A stretch of 64,000 bases of DNA from Rhizophagus clarus (Eukaryota > Glomeromycota > Glomeromycetes > Glomerales > Glomeraceae). The stretch covers positions 62,001-126,000 of the forward strand of contig BLAL01000026.1 of assembly GCA_015698045.1 (NCBI GenBank). The letters are read 5' to 3'. Below, piece by piece: positions 33,679 through 46,069 of the stretch. Position 1 is the stretch's first letter. Each line of letters opens with the position of its first letter. The position numbers and the translations under genes are program-made. The notes under the pieces were generated by a model that was given only the letters and a program-made list of their open reading frames with translations, was not told where the DNA came from and did not search any database.

Positions 33679-36600
33679 TCGGAATCTCTAGATACAAGAA
33701 CCAGAACCAAAGTGCATTGTTTCTGTAAAGAATGTAACGGTAAATTGGTTGATCCAAGGACTAAACTGAAACATGAGTTAAAATATAAATTAAAATCTAA
33801 TGCGAATAATAATTTTGGTAACAATTATCAAGAAGGTTCTTCAAATGTTATATCATCTGATACTGTTGATGAAGATGTAATGGAATGCGACCCAATACAA
33901 GGGATAAATGATACATCACCTGATATAACTGAACAATTATCTGAAGATATTGAACAATTGTCTGAAGATATTGAACCATTGTCCGAAGATACTGAACCAT
34001 TACTCACAAGAAACTATTTTTTTTTAACAAAGAAGACACCTATACATGAATCGGCAAAACATCGAACGATAAAGAAAGGAAAAATATCCGATCTTGTTCT
34101 TGAAAATTTATTATTGGATAATGTAAGAAACGAGAATGATCAAGACGGGGATTCTGAAGATGATGACGATAAAAATGGAGATACTGAAGATAGCGATTCT
34201 AATTATTCCGATGATTATGAAGATGATGACGATGAGGAAGTCAATTTTGCATCAACAGATTTCGATGACGGCGAACCAATTCTTCCTAACATTAACATTA
34301 ATGATAATTATACTTGGACTATTTTGTGGATATTACAATATCAACAACGATTTAAACTTTCCAATGTAGCTATAGATTCTTTGTTCAAGTTCTTAAGATT
34401 TTTTCTTTTGACAATAGATGAAAATAAATTTTCATCTTTTCCTTCCTCTTTATATATGGCTAAAAAGGTGTTGGGGATATCCACAACGATAATTAAATAT
34501 GCAGCCTGTGACAGATGTCACAAATTGTATGATATAAAAGAATTATTAGACAATACTGAAATACCAACTTGCAGTTTTGTAAACTATCCAAATCACAGAA
34601 TAGAACGATTTCGACAACAATGCAATAACCCTCTATTAACGAAAATAGATAGTAATAATAGTAGTAATAATCCCATTTTCCGTCCGATAATGACATTCCC
34701 GTTAATAAATATTAAGCAACAATTGACCCTTTTTTTAATCGCAAAAATTTTGAAATGTCATGTCGGAAGTGGTCAGAAAGGAAAAACGGAACTGAAGCTT
34801 TATTCGATATCTATGATGGTAGGGTCTGGAAAAGTTTTACAGATGATGATGGTGCGCTGTTTTTTACAAAAGAATTTGCCGATACTCATATCGGATTAAT
34901 GTTAAATATGGATTGGTTCCAGCCATTCGTAAATTCACAATATTCTGTTGGTGTGATTTATGCTGTTTTTTGTAATTTGCTGCGTAATGAACGCTTCAAG
35001 CCACACAATATTCTCACACTAGCAGTAATGCCTGGTCCGAAAGAACCAAGCCAACATGAAATTAACAATTATTTGTATCCGATCGTTAACCAGTTAAATC
35101 GTTTGTGGAATGGCTATTTTATAAAAACAAACGAACACAACAACGGTCGATTTGTCCGTAGTGCAATCATTGGCTGTTCTAGCGACGTATCTGCGTCTCA
35201 GAAATTATGTGGTTTCATCTCGGCTCGTATTGCATGCTACCGATGTTACAAATCGGCAAATTTTATAAACAATCAACCAAATTTTGGGGGGTTTGCAGAT
35301 TTAGACGACTGGTTTGTTGAGTGAGATATTAATGAAATAAGAGAAAAAGCAAGTGAGTGAAAACAATGTGCAACTGAAGAAGCACGAAGAGCCCATGTCT
35401 CTGAACATCATGTTCGCTGGTCGGAGATATACCGCTTGCTTTATTTTAATCCTGTTCGCTTTTGCGTGGTTGATCCTATGCATTGCCTTTTTCTCAGTGT
35501 TGCGAAATGGATCGTAACAAAACTCTGGATAGGCGAAGGTATATTAAATAACGAAAAGCTCAAAATTATGCAAGAGAGAGCTGACATGATAAAGTTCCCA
35601 AGTGACCTTGGACGCCGCCCTGTCAGAATAGCTACCGGTGAAGGATTCTCAAGTTTCACAGCGGACATGTGGAAAACCTTCATGTTAATTTTTGCAATAC
35701 CTATCACATGGAGTTTCCTTGGATACATCGACCGAAAAATTCTTGCATATTTCGTGCGCGCTTGCAAGATCTTAACAAACCGAGAGCTACAAAAAAATAT
35801 GTTAAATGAAGCGTTTACAAGACTGATAGAGATGAACAAATTAATTGAACAAAAATATGGTCAAGAAAAAATAAGTCCTAATCTACATCTCTGTCTCCAT
35901 ATCTGTGAATGCGCATTAGACTATGGTCCTTTGTCCTCATTCTGGTGTTATAGCTTTGAACGGATGAACAGAATTTTAGGTACGTGATTTAATTTTTCCG
36001 ATTTGAAAATCGCAATGTTATTAATTATTTTTAAAAATTGTAGGTTCTTATAATAATAGCAGACGTAATATTGAACCTGAACTACTAAGAATTATGTCCG
36101 AAAATACAATCCTTCAATACTTCCTCTCAAATTGTGACAACGATCACTTATTTTCCTCCTTGGAGATAATAGAACCAAGAAAATCTGTTGGCAGCTTGGC
36201 TGCACTTGATGATTTTACGAGCGATGAGTATCAAAATTTTATAAGACTATCTCTTATTGAGGAAGATTCGGCTTATGGAACGGAATGTTTTCCTGGGTTG
36301 CTAATGAAACCGCGCAAAGAAACTACCCTTCCAAACCAAATTTTGGACCTACTGGTAGAATTTTATAATAGTTTGTATAATGATTATTGTTTCATCTCCA
36401 TCTACTCTATAATAGGTTCAAATAACGGTACTGTCGTAAACCCTAGAATTATACAATATGGGAGAATAAGAATTGGGGCGGACATATATGGTTCTGTTCA
36501 GGCTGCTCGTCATGAAAAATCCTCATATATATTAGCTCGATTTGTACATTATGATGGATCGATCGATGTTTATCCCGGTCAAGTACAATTTTATTTTGAG

Positions 36601-36891
36601 CATACTATTCATTTAAATAGTTCACGATCATTAACCCATTCATTAGCGTTAGTCAAATGGTACAAACCGGTTTAAGATCATAGTACAAGATATTATTGCC
36701 AAGTAGATAACGACATAAAATCATGTAATATGGAATTATGGACAAATGAGTTTTATGATATGAGAAGAGACAGTATTATACCCATACATCATATAATAGG
36801 AAAATTCATTAAATGTAATTTTGATACTGGGACGAGAAAAACAAAAGAATATATGGCTGTGATTCCTTTAAATAAAAAAATTTCGTTTTAA
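33676..36891 (+). pseudogene. Tnp2-type CACTA transposase, broken
   Basis: ATG 33676 follows a long A-run. A CFCKEC..GKLVDPRTK zinc motif is followed by an acidic region (repeat LSEDIE, about 33940-33990), then the transposase core: DIYDGRVW (about 34807), LTLAVMPGPKEPSQHEIN (about 35011-35064), CYRCYK (about 35236), DPMHCLFLSVAKW (about 35472-35510) and SFERMNRILG (35951-35980). An intron lies at about 35981-36042, and the C-terminal part reads to TAA 36889. Breaks: a frameshift in a T-run near 34731, TGA at 35322-35324 and 35358-35360, TAA at 36673-36675. The two TGAs stand where Arg or Trp would fit. Tnp2 cuts the CACTA ends; this copy cannot do so as read. Confidence 0.8.
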
Positions 36892-38190
36892 AAACTTTAT
36901 ATAATATAAAATGAATTATATGTAAAATCGGAATGGCGAATTCAATTATAGCATTTGTATTTGATTAAATTATAACAATCATTTTTTTTTGGCACAAGAA
37001 TAACGATAAAGGTTACATATACCGTAATTAATTCTAACCGCGTGAAAAATCAGATAATTCAGATAACAAGAGATCTTATTTTGAGCCGGCAAAGTTGTAT
37101 TACAAATCGGTCTTTTATTACGGCATTACGATACAAGCACCATACTTTGTGATTAATAACTCTAATCATGTAATAATTTTTAGACATCAAAGGTTTATTT
37201 TATTTTAATTAAATATCACATAAAGTATAAAACAATTATTCTGGCTATATAAATACATTTAAGGCCGGCAAAGCTGTATTGCAAATCGGCCCTTCTTATT
37301 TGAAAAGGGTAACAATTACATTAAATTAATACGGCACTTATTCAAAAATGTTTAAAAATGTTGCAACTTAATTCTCCAATAATCATCATTGTTATAATCA
37401 AGTTACTTACGACTTAAGCCTACTTTGATTATAAATAAAACGGCACTTTGCACAGACAGAGCTCATGATATATGAGTTATCCCATCATGCCTATTTTACC
37501 CCTTGATAAAGGATTTTCGTTGCATGTACTTTCCTAATCAATGATAATCAAAGTTACTTACGACTTAAGTCTACTTTGATTATAAATAAAACGGCATTTC
37601 GCACAGACAGAGCTCATGATATATGAGTTATCCCATCATGCCTATTTTAACTATGATTAAAGAATTTACATTATTATTGTAAATATTTTACTCATAAGTC
37701 ATAATGATATCTATTTAGACTTCGACGAATAATGCGACAGAGGAGGCGGAATTATCATAACCAAAATTCGAAGCGAGAGGTCTATGTATAGTAAATAGAT
37801 CATCAACTTTGGTACCAGAGTTATTTACAAACTTTAGGTGGCCACCTAGCCCACCTTTCCTATAACACACTATGCACGACAGCAAACGGTATAGGAGGCA
37901 GACTCTTCTTTCAGAAAGGAAGTTTTTTTTTAAAAAAAAAAAAAAATAGTACAATTAAATAGCGTTTAATTAAATGTGATTAATTAACTTTTTAGGAATA
38001 GGCCTTATCAATGCGATCTCATCAGTTTCGATTATCACTGTTCAACCTTATGAATACTTCAGTTATTGTTTGTGAAATCGAACCAACTGGGAATTCAATG
38101 TACAAAACAAGTAGAATATTTAGAATAGTATCTTATATTTATTAGTATAATAAATAATTTCAAAAATCCTATGATGTAAAATTACGAAAT
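36892..38190. repeat. CACTA right subterminal region with a duplicated 125-bp block
   Basis: About 37400-37505 and 37553-37660 share acttacgacttaagcctact, cagacagagctcatgatata and tatcccatcatgcctatttt. Two copies of a ggcaaagctgtattgcaaat-like block lie at about 37087 and 37264. No gene. Confidence 0.75.
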
Positions 38191-38214
38191 ATTACAATTT
38201 AAATATCGGCAAAG

Positions 38215-38640
38215 GCTATTTTAAATAGAGTAAAATCTTTATTCGACCTGTGTCAAAAGCGGTAAAGTTTACACTAAATATAATATCTCCAGTTTAAATA
38301 TCGGCATTTAATTAAAAAAAAGGTAAAAATCGGCCGCTAAAATCGGCATTTCTGGATGAAAAATCGGAAGTTAACAAAAATCGGCAAAAAATTAGTAAAA
38401 TAATCGGCAAAGCCTTATTGAAGTCGGCAAGTGAATTTTAAATAAGATAAAATCCTTTATTCGAACTATACGAAAAGGGTAAAGTATATAATAAATATAA
38501 TATCTCCAGTTTAAATATCGGCATTTATTTAAAAAAAGGTAAAAATTGGCCACTAAAATTGGCATTTATGACTGAAAAATCAGAATTTAACAAAAATCGG
38601 CAAAAATAGATATAGCTATACTAAAATAAGCAAAATTTGG
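38215..38640. repeat. About 220-bp direct repeat near the CACTA right end
   Basis: Copies near 38215-38420 and 38440-38640 share ataatatctccagtttaaat and many atcggca motifs. The first also holds ATTCGACCTGTG at about 38241-38252, an internal copy of the element's terminal sequence. Confidence 0.75.
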
Positions 38641-38712
38641 CATATTCTATATTGAAGTCGGCAAGGCTATTTTAAATAAAGCAAAATCCGATTTTTTTTC
38701 ATTCGACCTGTG

Positions 38713-41297
38713 TCGTATATGATCTCTTCTTCTTGTACTTCTTCATACCATCGTAACAAAGCAAGATTTACTGGCTCTTTTAAACCTTTTGCAGAAAATT
38801 CCAATAATAAAAGTGCCTAAATTTAATTCAGTTAATAACATGTCATCATGATAAAAATCTTAATAAAAAATTTTAAGCATATCATACCTTTCCATACCAC
38901 GCAGTTTCTTCGGAAGAGACTACTACATCACTGAACCATTCATTACCATAAAAGGTTCCTGCTGTTCAGATAATATCAGTTGATTCAACAGCTACACTAG
39001 AATATATTTTAAAATGCCCAGATTCATAATCATATTCTAACTCATTTTCCGTCAAAAACTCTTCAAAACCTGCATGAAGGTTATCAAACCCTTCTTTATA
39101 CAGATGATGGATATCGGTGTCTTGTTTTATTTTAGAAACTGTTGTTTCAATTTCAGTAAATTTGAACTCCCATAAAAGATTTCAAAATCCACTAGATCTC
39201 CTTATTGTAGGTTTTTTTTGTTTCAAGGATAAATATTGACATCGCACTTATCGTATCAAATTTAAATTAATCGATTAAAATAGATTATGACGAAACAGAT
39301 CATATAACATTACCGTAGTTAACATTTGTGAAATATAATTTCTTTTATTTGTCATTCAATATGGAGTTTTAACGCTCTTCTTATGCAAAGTTTCATATGT
39401 TTCTGTTGACATCCCATTCATCAAACCATAAAGTCAAATTGACGGAATTACATGATAATGAAGCACGTGAAGTTTAGGTATTTTACAGCGACTTGGAAAA
39501 TATTCGGCAAATATCGTTACAAATTCTTGACAGAATTCAGTTATTAACGTCTAGTAATAGTAGTAATAAATTTTTAAAAAACTGAAATTAAATACTAATT
39601 AAAGATTTGGTTTAGAATTAATAATCGATATTTACCTCTAATTCTGTTAACTCGGTATCCGTAAATGACTCCTGACGCAACTTCATATACATTACCAAAT
39701 ATTTATGAAAAATGTTGCACAGTCTCTTATATGGTATTCCACCTTCTTTATAATCATCATATAAATTATCTATAACGAAAATAATCACTTTCATTATATT
39801 ATGATAATCATTGGCAGTAAATTTAGATATATTTTTCAATCTGTTTTTTAATATTATTAAGCCTGGATATCGTGGGATTGCGCACAATCTGTGGTCTATA
39901 TCTTTTACTGCTCTATTGCTGACCTTTCAGTATAACAATTCACGAGTAAATTCTATGAGATACTTTGTTACTCTAAGGTCGAGTAAATGCATACGATCTG
40001 GAGCAGTCGCCTCATAAATATTAAAATCGTCAAAATCCCAAAAATAATTAAACTCCTTATGAATCAAAAATTCACTTGCTTGATTCTCACTAATAGCTAG
40101 TTTCATCTTTTCTGGAGTTCGTAAATCAATATGAGATAATGCCATATTATTAAGATCTTCGTTATTTATCAAGCAATAATAACATGGTCGTTTAGAAGTT
40201 GATGGAAGATATGTTACGGTAAATGCTCCTGCTTCCGCCATATCAGCAAGGATAACTGATAATTTTGGTGTAAATGGATGTATTTTATTTTGAACAACTA
40301 AATACATGTCATTTTGATTCATTATCGGCGATAATAATATTCAGAGACATCTCTGAAAAACGAGTCTCTATAATCTTCGGAAAAACTCAGAATTCCTTGT
40401 AGTATTATCTTTTGCTTTCAATTTTGGCAAATAACCAACAAGTACTTTAGCGTTAGGTTTATTTCGCTGCCAATTTGGTATATTTCCGAGTGAAATATAT
40501 ATAGGATGTTCAGAAGTTTTGCCCAGATGATCACAAGTTGTGGAATCGGCATAGATTATTATCAATAATAATTTGTTATCGACAGGAATTTTATTTTCCG
40601 TGATATACCACCAATTACTTTCGAATTGTTCACCATAAGTCTTAATCAATGTATTGTGATTTTTATACTTAAAAACAAATTCTTCATTCATTTCAGATTG
40701 AAGAAGCAGAACTTTAATTCCATGAATTATCGGTTGATAATAAAAAGAATAATCTTTATCCTAGAATTTCGTGATAAGGACTTTTTTGAATTTTATATAA
40801 GAAAATTCGTTAACATCAGGAAATCTACGACCTTCCTTAGTATTTATTGGTAATGGGTTTTTTTCGGCCTCTTGTCTGCTTTTATTGATTAACTTAATTA
40901 TCTTATCACCGCAAGAATTAGATAATTGATATTCCATAACAATTTCTATGAATTTACGATAAATGTCATTCGGCCATTCAGTGTTAGGTGGATGTGTTTT
41001 GTCTCTTATTGCATCATCTAGTGTGGTCCCACAAAAATCTTTAGTATCGATAGATAACGAGTATGTTAAGTCAACTTCATTATCCTCATTATCGTCATCA
41101 TCAAATTCACCACTTTCCTCATTTGACTTATCGTTGTCATCAAATTCCCCACTTTCCTCATCTGATTCTTCAGAAATTTGTAAATTTTCATGAGATTCTA
41201 CGGGTTGTTCTAATGTTATTTTCGATTCAGATTCGTCATCTTTCATTGAAAGATCATCATCCCAGAGACCGGATTCTTCATGATATGGCACTTTTGA
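38713..41297 (-). pseudogene. Plavaka-like transposase, main part
   Basis: The minus strand runs through an acidic N-terminal region with two EESGEFDD repeats (about 41095-41165), then WPNDIYRKF, ISLGNIPNWQRNKPNAKVL (about 40430-40490), ILADMAEAGAFT (about 40220-40255), KRPCYYCLINNEDLNN (about 40150-40195), DRMHLLDLRV (about 39960-39990), KLHVLHYHVIPSI (about 39440-39475) and LLLLEFSAK to LLRWYEEV (38740-38815). This order fits Plavaka transposases (CACTA-related CMC group). Intron borders such as the one after WYGK (near 38890) look functional. Two TGAs near 39375-39440 stand where Arg is expected, and other breaks occur. The N-terminus lies beyond the insert at 41298 and the C-terminus beyond the CACTA element. 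Confidence 0.75.
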
Positions 41298-41860
41298 TAA
41301 AGATGTGTCTGCAATACCCTAATTGCGGATTAATTGCGATTTGCGATATTGCGGAACATTGCGGATTTTGAAGAATAATTATTCGCAAATCCGCAATCGC
41401 AAATAATCCACAAATCTGTAAATAATCCGCAAATCTGCAAATAATCCGCAAATAATCTGAATAATCTCAAAAATTATGATTGACTGTAGATCATCTTCAC
41501 ATAATCATTTTTTTTTGTAAAATATTCCCACCGAAGCGAAAAAAAATTTTCTCGCCAGAATACGGGAATATTATTTCCAAAATCCAATTAAAATAATAAT
41601 AATATATCAGATTATTCAGCCATAATCAATACATTATTTTAATAATTATATATATCATTGTATCAAAACTCATTCTATCAAACGTATCACAATATACAAT
41701 TACGTATTAAAACAATCGCGTTATCAAATGTTATTATTTGATCAATTAAATAAATATCAGTTTTTACAGTTTTTAGTACCCCAATTGCTTTCTTCCCTCT
41801 TCATTTTAAAAATAAAAAATAAAGTATCAGCTTTTAAAATATTGAATAAATATATTAGAA

Positions 41861-42397
41861 ATGTCAAAAACATCCTGTTCAGTTCTCAATTCAAAAATTT
41901 GCGGGAAAAAAGTTTATTTACCCGACGATGATGAAAGCTTAATTTCAACAGCACTTTCTCTTGTTTGGACAAAGACGAATAAAAAAATTGATTCGTGTAC
42001 TTTTGAGCAAGATAGAGTAAGAATGTCATATAAAAAAAATGAAGGTCGTATATATTTTGATCTGGAGGAATCGTTGTCAAATTTTACATTTATCGATAAG
42101 CTATATGATAATTTTGTCCCCTTCCCCTTTATTTTGTTTCTGTCTATTTTTTGGTTTTGGACAACTTTGTCCACTTTTTTCGTCTCTGGACAACTTTGTC
42201 CACTTTTTTTTTCGACTTTGTCCTTTTTTTTTCGTCTCTGGACAACTTTGTCCATTTTTACTTCACTTTTTTTTTCGTCTGGACAACTTTGTCCACTTTT
42301 TTTTCGCTTTTTTTTTTCGTCTGGACAACTTTGTCCACTTTTTTTTCACTTTTTTTTTCTGTCTCCGGACAATTTTGTCCATTTTGTAAACTTATGA
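41861..42397 (+). CDS. ORF carried inside the hAT-like element, doubtful
   Basis: 178 codons. Residues 1-85 are non-repetitive (MSKTSCSVLNSKICGKKVYL, then DDDESLISTALSLVWTKTNK) and read like a genuine protein segment. The remainder is translated from the palindrome array and pyrimidine tracts, giving low-complexity Phe/Leu/Ser. It may be a captured fragment of a host gene that runs into repeats. I do not recognise the first part. Expression and function are unproven. Confidence 0.3.
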   Translation: MSKTSCSVLNSKICGKKVYLPDDDESLISTALSLVWTKTNKKIDSCTFEQDRVRMSYKKNEGRIYFDLEESLSNFTFIDKLYDNFVPFPFILFLSIFWFWTTLSTFFVSGQLCPLFFSTLSFFFRLWTTLSIFTSLFFSSGQLCPLFFRFFFSSGQLCPLFFHFFFLSPDNFVHFVNL

Positions 42398-42475
42398 ATC
42401 ATGTTAATTTAATCTTCGCAATTAAATATAACCAAATTTATTTATATACTAAAAGTGGACAATTTTGTCCACTTA
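42105..42475. repeat. Array of GGACAACTTTGTCC palindromes
   Basis: Five perfect 14-mers (GGACAA-CT-TTGTCC) and two with a TT centre (about 42367 and 42453), separated by T-rich spacers. Each is an inverted repeat. Confidence 0.85.
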
Positions 42476-42722
42476 TTCGCAAATTTGCAATAATGTAAAT
42501 TATTTGCAGATTTGCAGATTATTTGCGATACTATACGGATTTGCAGATTATTTGCGGGTTTGCAGATTTGCGGGTTATTTGCGGTACTATAAATTATTTG
42601 CGGGTTTGCGGATTATTTGCGGATTTGTGGAATATTTGCGGGTTTGCGAATTACTAAGCGCAATTGATTTCCAAAACCCGCAATATTGCGGATTTTGGAA
42701 ATCAATTGAGGACCCATCTTTA

Positions 42723-42898
42723 ACTTTTGATACTTCTTTATCATCATCATTCCAGAGATCAGGTTCTTTGTGTGGCATGTTTGATTGAAAGGTTACTTCT
42801 TCATCTTCGTCAATATATTGATGCTTGTCCGAAATATGTCATTTTAATGCATAAATTGACGAAAAAGTATATGAACAATATGAACATTTATAGGTCAT
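42723..42898 (-). pseudogene. N-terminal segment of the Plavaka-like gene with a C2H2 finger
   Basis: ATG at 42896-42898. It reads MTYKCSYCSYTFSSIYALK, an in-frame TGA (42839-42841), then HISDKH, which makes a C2H2 zinc finger with a stop where Arg is usual. An acidic stretch with PHKEPDLWNDDDKEV follows up to the hAT-like insert; beyond it the sister motif PYHEESGLWDDD continues. The N-terminal finger is normal for Plavaka-type transposases. Confidence 0.65.
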
Positions 42899-44040
42899 TT
42901 TGAGTGACTTTAGCGATAGTAAACGGAACCAAATTTTATGAAAGTGAATTTGTTGCCTGAACAAAACTAGTAAAAATGGAATTTATTGCCTGAACAAAAC
43001 CAAAAAATGATGTAATATATATATTTCATTATTTTAGCTTTACTAGTAGTAGACGACGATCAGTTTTATTAGTAAACAATACAAATATTTTTAGACTTTT
43101 CTTAATTGTATTGTTGATCTATTTAATTTTTGAATACAACAATTAAATATGCATCGTTATATCTCGATTAATTGTATTGTTTTGTATTGTTAAATTTTCA
43201 AATAATTTATTTAATTTTGAGTAATTGAAAGAGATCGATACCATTTACTCTATGATTGGATATTTTCAGTTAACTAATGTGTATTGTTACCGTATCTCTC
43301 GAATTTATTTACAAATAATTAATATGCATCGTTATCCCTCGAATTTATTTACAATTAACTAATATACATTGTTATCCTTTGAATTTATTTAATTTTAGAG
43401 TACAATTAACACTAATGTGCATTGTTACCGTATCCCTCGAATTTATTTACAAATAATTAATATGCATCGTTATCCCTCAAATTTATTTACAATTAACTAA
43501 TATACATTGTTATCCCTTGAATTTATTTAATTTTAGAGTACAATTAACTAATATACGTCATTATCCCTTGTTTAATCCATTTAATTTTGAGTACAATTAA
43601 CTAATATGCATCGTTATCCCTTGTTTAATCCACTTAATTTTGAGTACAATTAACTAATATGCATCGTTATAATATTTTAATTATGCATTACAATTAATAA
43701 CACGTCGCTATAATAATTTAATTAGTATGCATTATAATTATTTACGCGTCACATCGAGTTTTACTGATCTAAATAGTTTATCAAACTTTAGAAAAGTTTA
43801 TATATAGGATACTTTTTCAACCTTTTTTTTAAACTTTTTTTATCTCTGATTTTACATTCAAATCTTCTTCAATCTTTTTTCGTCTGCTTCTTCTTCAATC
43901 CTTTTTCATCTGCTTCTTCTTCAATCCTTTTTCGTTCGCTCCTTTTTCCACTTTATACTAAATTTTTCTTCACTCTTCTTTAGTCTAACCATTTATATCT
44001 TTCTTTTTTTACTAATTTGTTTCAAACCTTTTTTAAAAAA
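42899..44040. repeat. Divergent intergenic region with a higher-order tandem repeat
   Basis: Between about 43250 and 43690, units containing caattaactaatatgcatcg, ttatccctcgaatttattta and ttttagagta repeat with a two-part period. It separates the Plavaka-like gene from the second gene of the element, followed by a pyrimidine-rich leader (43820-44020). Confidence 0.7.
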
Positions 44041-45856
44041 ATGCCAAAAAAACGAAAATATTCCACTAGAGCTAACAAAGATAAACAGTCTCAGGAATCA
44101 AATAACAAATATAATAATGAACAAGAAGGCCCAAGAAAAATCGTAAAGCGGAAAGATACTTCGCAAGCTAAAGAGCCTGCTAAAGAATCAGATACTATTA
44201 GTTCACAAGCTAAAGAGACAGCTAAAAAATCAGATACTAGTAACCAGGGATTAGATAGTGATCAAGAAGAAATGGAAGTAGTAGCGGAATCTTCGCAAAC
44301 TACACCACTAGCAGAAGGTAATGATCCATATATATTTATTATGATTTATTAGATATTATGTTAATAAACCTTTCATAATCAATCATTTATTTTTTAGATA
44401 ACACTCGAAGGATAAAGGAATATATTTCTAAACAACTCAAAACATACGGCAGACAATCAAAGCAAAGTAAGTGATAATTTCCAGACTCGAAAATTGTCGA
44501 CATTTCATTTCAATTTACATCTATTACACCTAATACAATTTACTGAGTTAATACATTAACGTCAGCTGGCGATGAACATTCTGAAACACTTGTACCAGAA
44601 ACAAATAGAGAAAATGTACGGCGCAGTAGGCCGACCATGCCAGCTGTTGAGCATGGAAGAAGCTCGTCAACTATAACTGCAGAAGAAACACCAGAGATCA
44701 ATGTCCAACCTCCTAAAAGCAGAAAAAGTTGCGAAGACATGCTTATAAAACAAGGTAGGCAAATACGAGCTCTATATGAATTACATAAAGAGACGCTCAA
44801 AAAAGTCGGATGGATCCAGAATCAGATTAAGTTGCAAAATGAGAAAAAGAAAAAAATTAACCTAAGCGAAAAGGTCTTCAATGTAAGTTTCTAACGAAAA
44901 CCTGGTGCTATTCTCTCTTATACCATCCGTCACCAAATCACAACATAATTGCAATTATTTATTATTACACACTAATATAGGAAGGTTATAACTCGGTGTG
45001 CAATAAATCCTTTCCGGACAATATGTGACCTACCTTTAAAAATTTTAAGTTGGAGCTCGAAAGTTGGCTAAATCAACATCATCCTGATTATCTTCGTGAA
45101 GTAGGTTATAGAGAGTGGATGAACGCATTTTCAGAACGCCATCATTCTATGGTGATTATCATTAATAATCGTAATCATAACTGTTGTGTTTAATTTAAAT
45201 TTTTCGATTATCATTATGGATTTTTTATTTTCTTTTATAGCTCATGCGAAAAATGAAAGATATGAAAGGAGTACACGTTGCAGCAGTGAAAAGCGCTATT
45301 TTTAAGGAATTCGGTCTACAATCAATAAGTGGTAATAAACAAAAAAGCCTGCAAGATATAACGAGCTGGAAAAATTTACCACAAGTTAAAGAGTGTTATA
45401 ATAAGTTATATGATGATAACGATAATATAATCGAAAATATAACAAAACTCGTATTTCCTGCAATATCTGATACCGACGAGTCATTTCAGAATATCTATAT
45501 TTATACGTCAGCGATATGCGATATAGTATTGAATCCTAGCTACCCTGACGTAGAGTGCGGGAAAAAACCTCAAGAATGACGATATCAGAAATTTAAGGTA
45601 TGTGGCTGTTATTTAAACCAATTTATATAATTTGAAATCTATTCAATTAGATAAAATTCAAATTAATACTTTATTAGGATTTATTTGAAAAAAAAGGAGG
45701 TTTTACTATATACATGACACGCAGGAGATATTGAGGGAAGAAGTTCTGGAAATCCCGAAAATAGGCTCTTTTGAAGAGGAGGAGAAAACAGATGTAATTC
45801 TCAGAGGTGATGATACATTAATGACGTTGCATGATGACTTGTTTTATGATGATTAG
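44041..45856 (+). pseudogene. Second gene of the Plavaka-type element, unknown, degraded
   Basis: ATG 44041. Exon 1 (to 44317) is Lys/Glu/Ser-rich with two SQAKE repeats. Further exons with canonical borders follow at about 44399-44466, 44566-44883, 44982-45150, 45241-45597 and 45679 on. They encode a coiled-coil-like part (RQIRALYELHKETLKKVGWI) and a domain with WLNQHHPDYLREVGYREWM. In-frame TGAs at 45026-45028 and 45577-45579 stand where Trp would be natural. A one-base shift lies in an A-run near 45687. The C-terminus is acidic, ending DDLFYDD. I do not recognise a domain. It may be an accessory protein of the transposon, analogous to the second gene of other CMC elements. Confidence 0.5.
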
Positions 45857-46069
45857 CAATTATTCATAGGTTGGAAAGTGATGTTTTATTTTAAGATGGC
45901 ATACTAATATTTTATAATTAATTATAATTATTATCATTATGAATTTTATTATGAATTTTATTATTATAAATAAATAAATAAATTTACGTTAGTAATCGCA
46001 ATAAATATTTTCAATATTTATCATTTGAATTTTCTTGATTTTTATCATATGAAATTTTCTTGACTTTTA

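Larger units (their letters stand above)
28954..38712. mobile_element. CACTA (En/Spm-type) transposon, 9759 bp
   Basis: The ends are CACAGGTCGAATGAAAAAAA at 28954 and its inverse at 38712. The flanks are ttg (28951-28953) and tcg (38713-38715), a 3-bp duplication with one change, as expected for CACTA. Both subterminal regions (28970-29580 and 36920-38700) are full of cggcattccgattt and atcggca motifs, the kind of short repeats bound by TnpA-type proteins. It carries two divergent genes, an RS-rich one (minus) and a Tnp2 transposase (plus). Confidence 0.85.
41298..42722. mobile_element. Non-autonomous hAT-like element 2, 1425 bp
   Basis: The ends are TAAAGATGTGTCTGCAAT and, inverted, TAAAGATGGGTCCTCAAT. 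A perfect 8-bp duplication, acttttga, flanks it (41290-41297 and 42723-42730). Its end regions resemble element 1: gatattgcggaacattgcgg at the left, and near the right a 28-bp palindrome (one mismatch) around gcaatattgc (about 42671-42698). It interrupts the first coding exon of the Plavaka gene. The interior differs from element 1: an ORF at 41861 and an array of GGACAACTTTGTCC. Confidence 0.85.

Noticed and set aside
18985..45695. Frameshifts in the A6 (about 18990), T7 (about 34731) and A8 (about 45687) runs taken as proof of gene death
   Set aside because: All lie in homopolymers, where sequencing error is common; pseudogene calls rest on the substitution stops instead.
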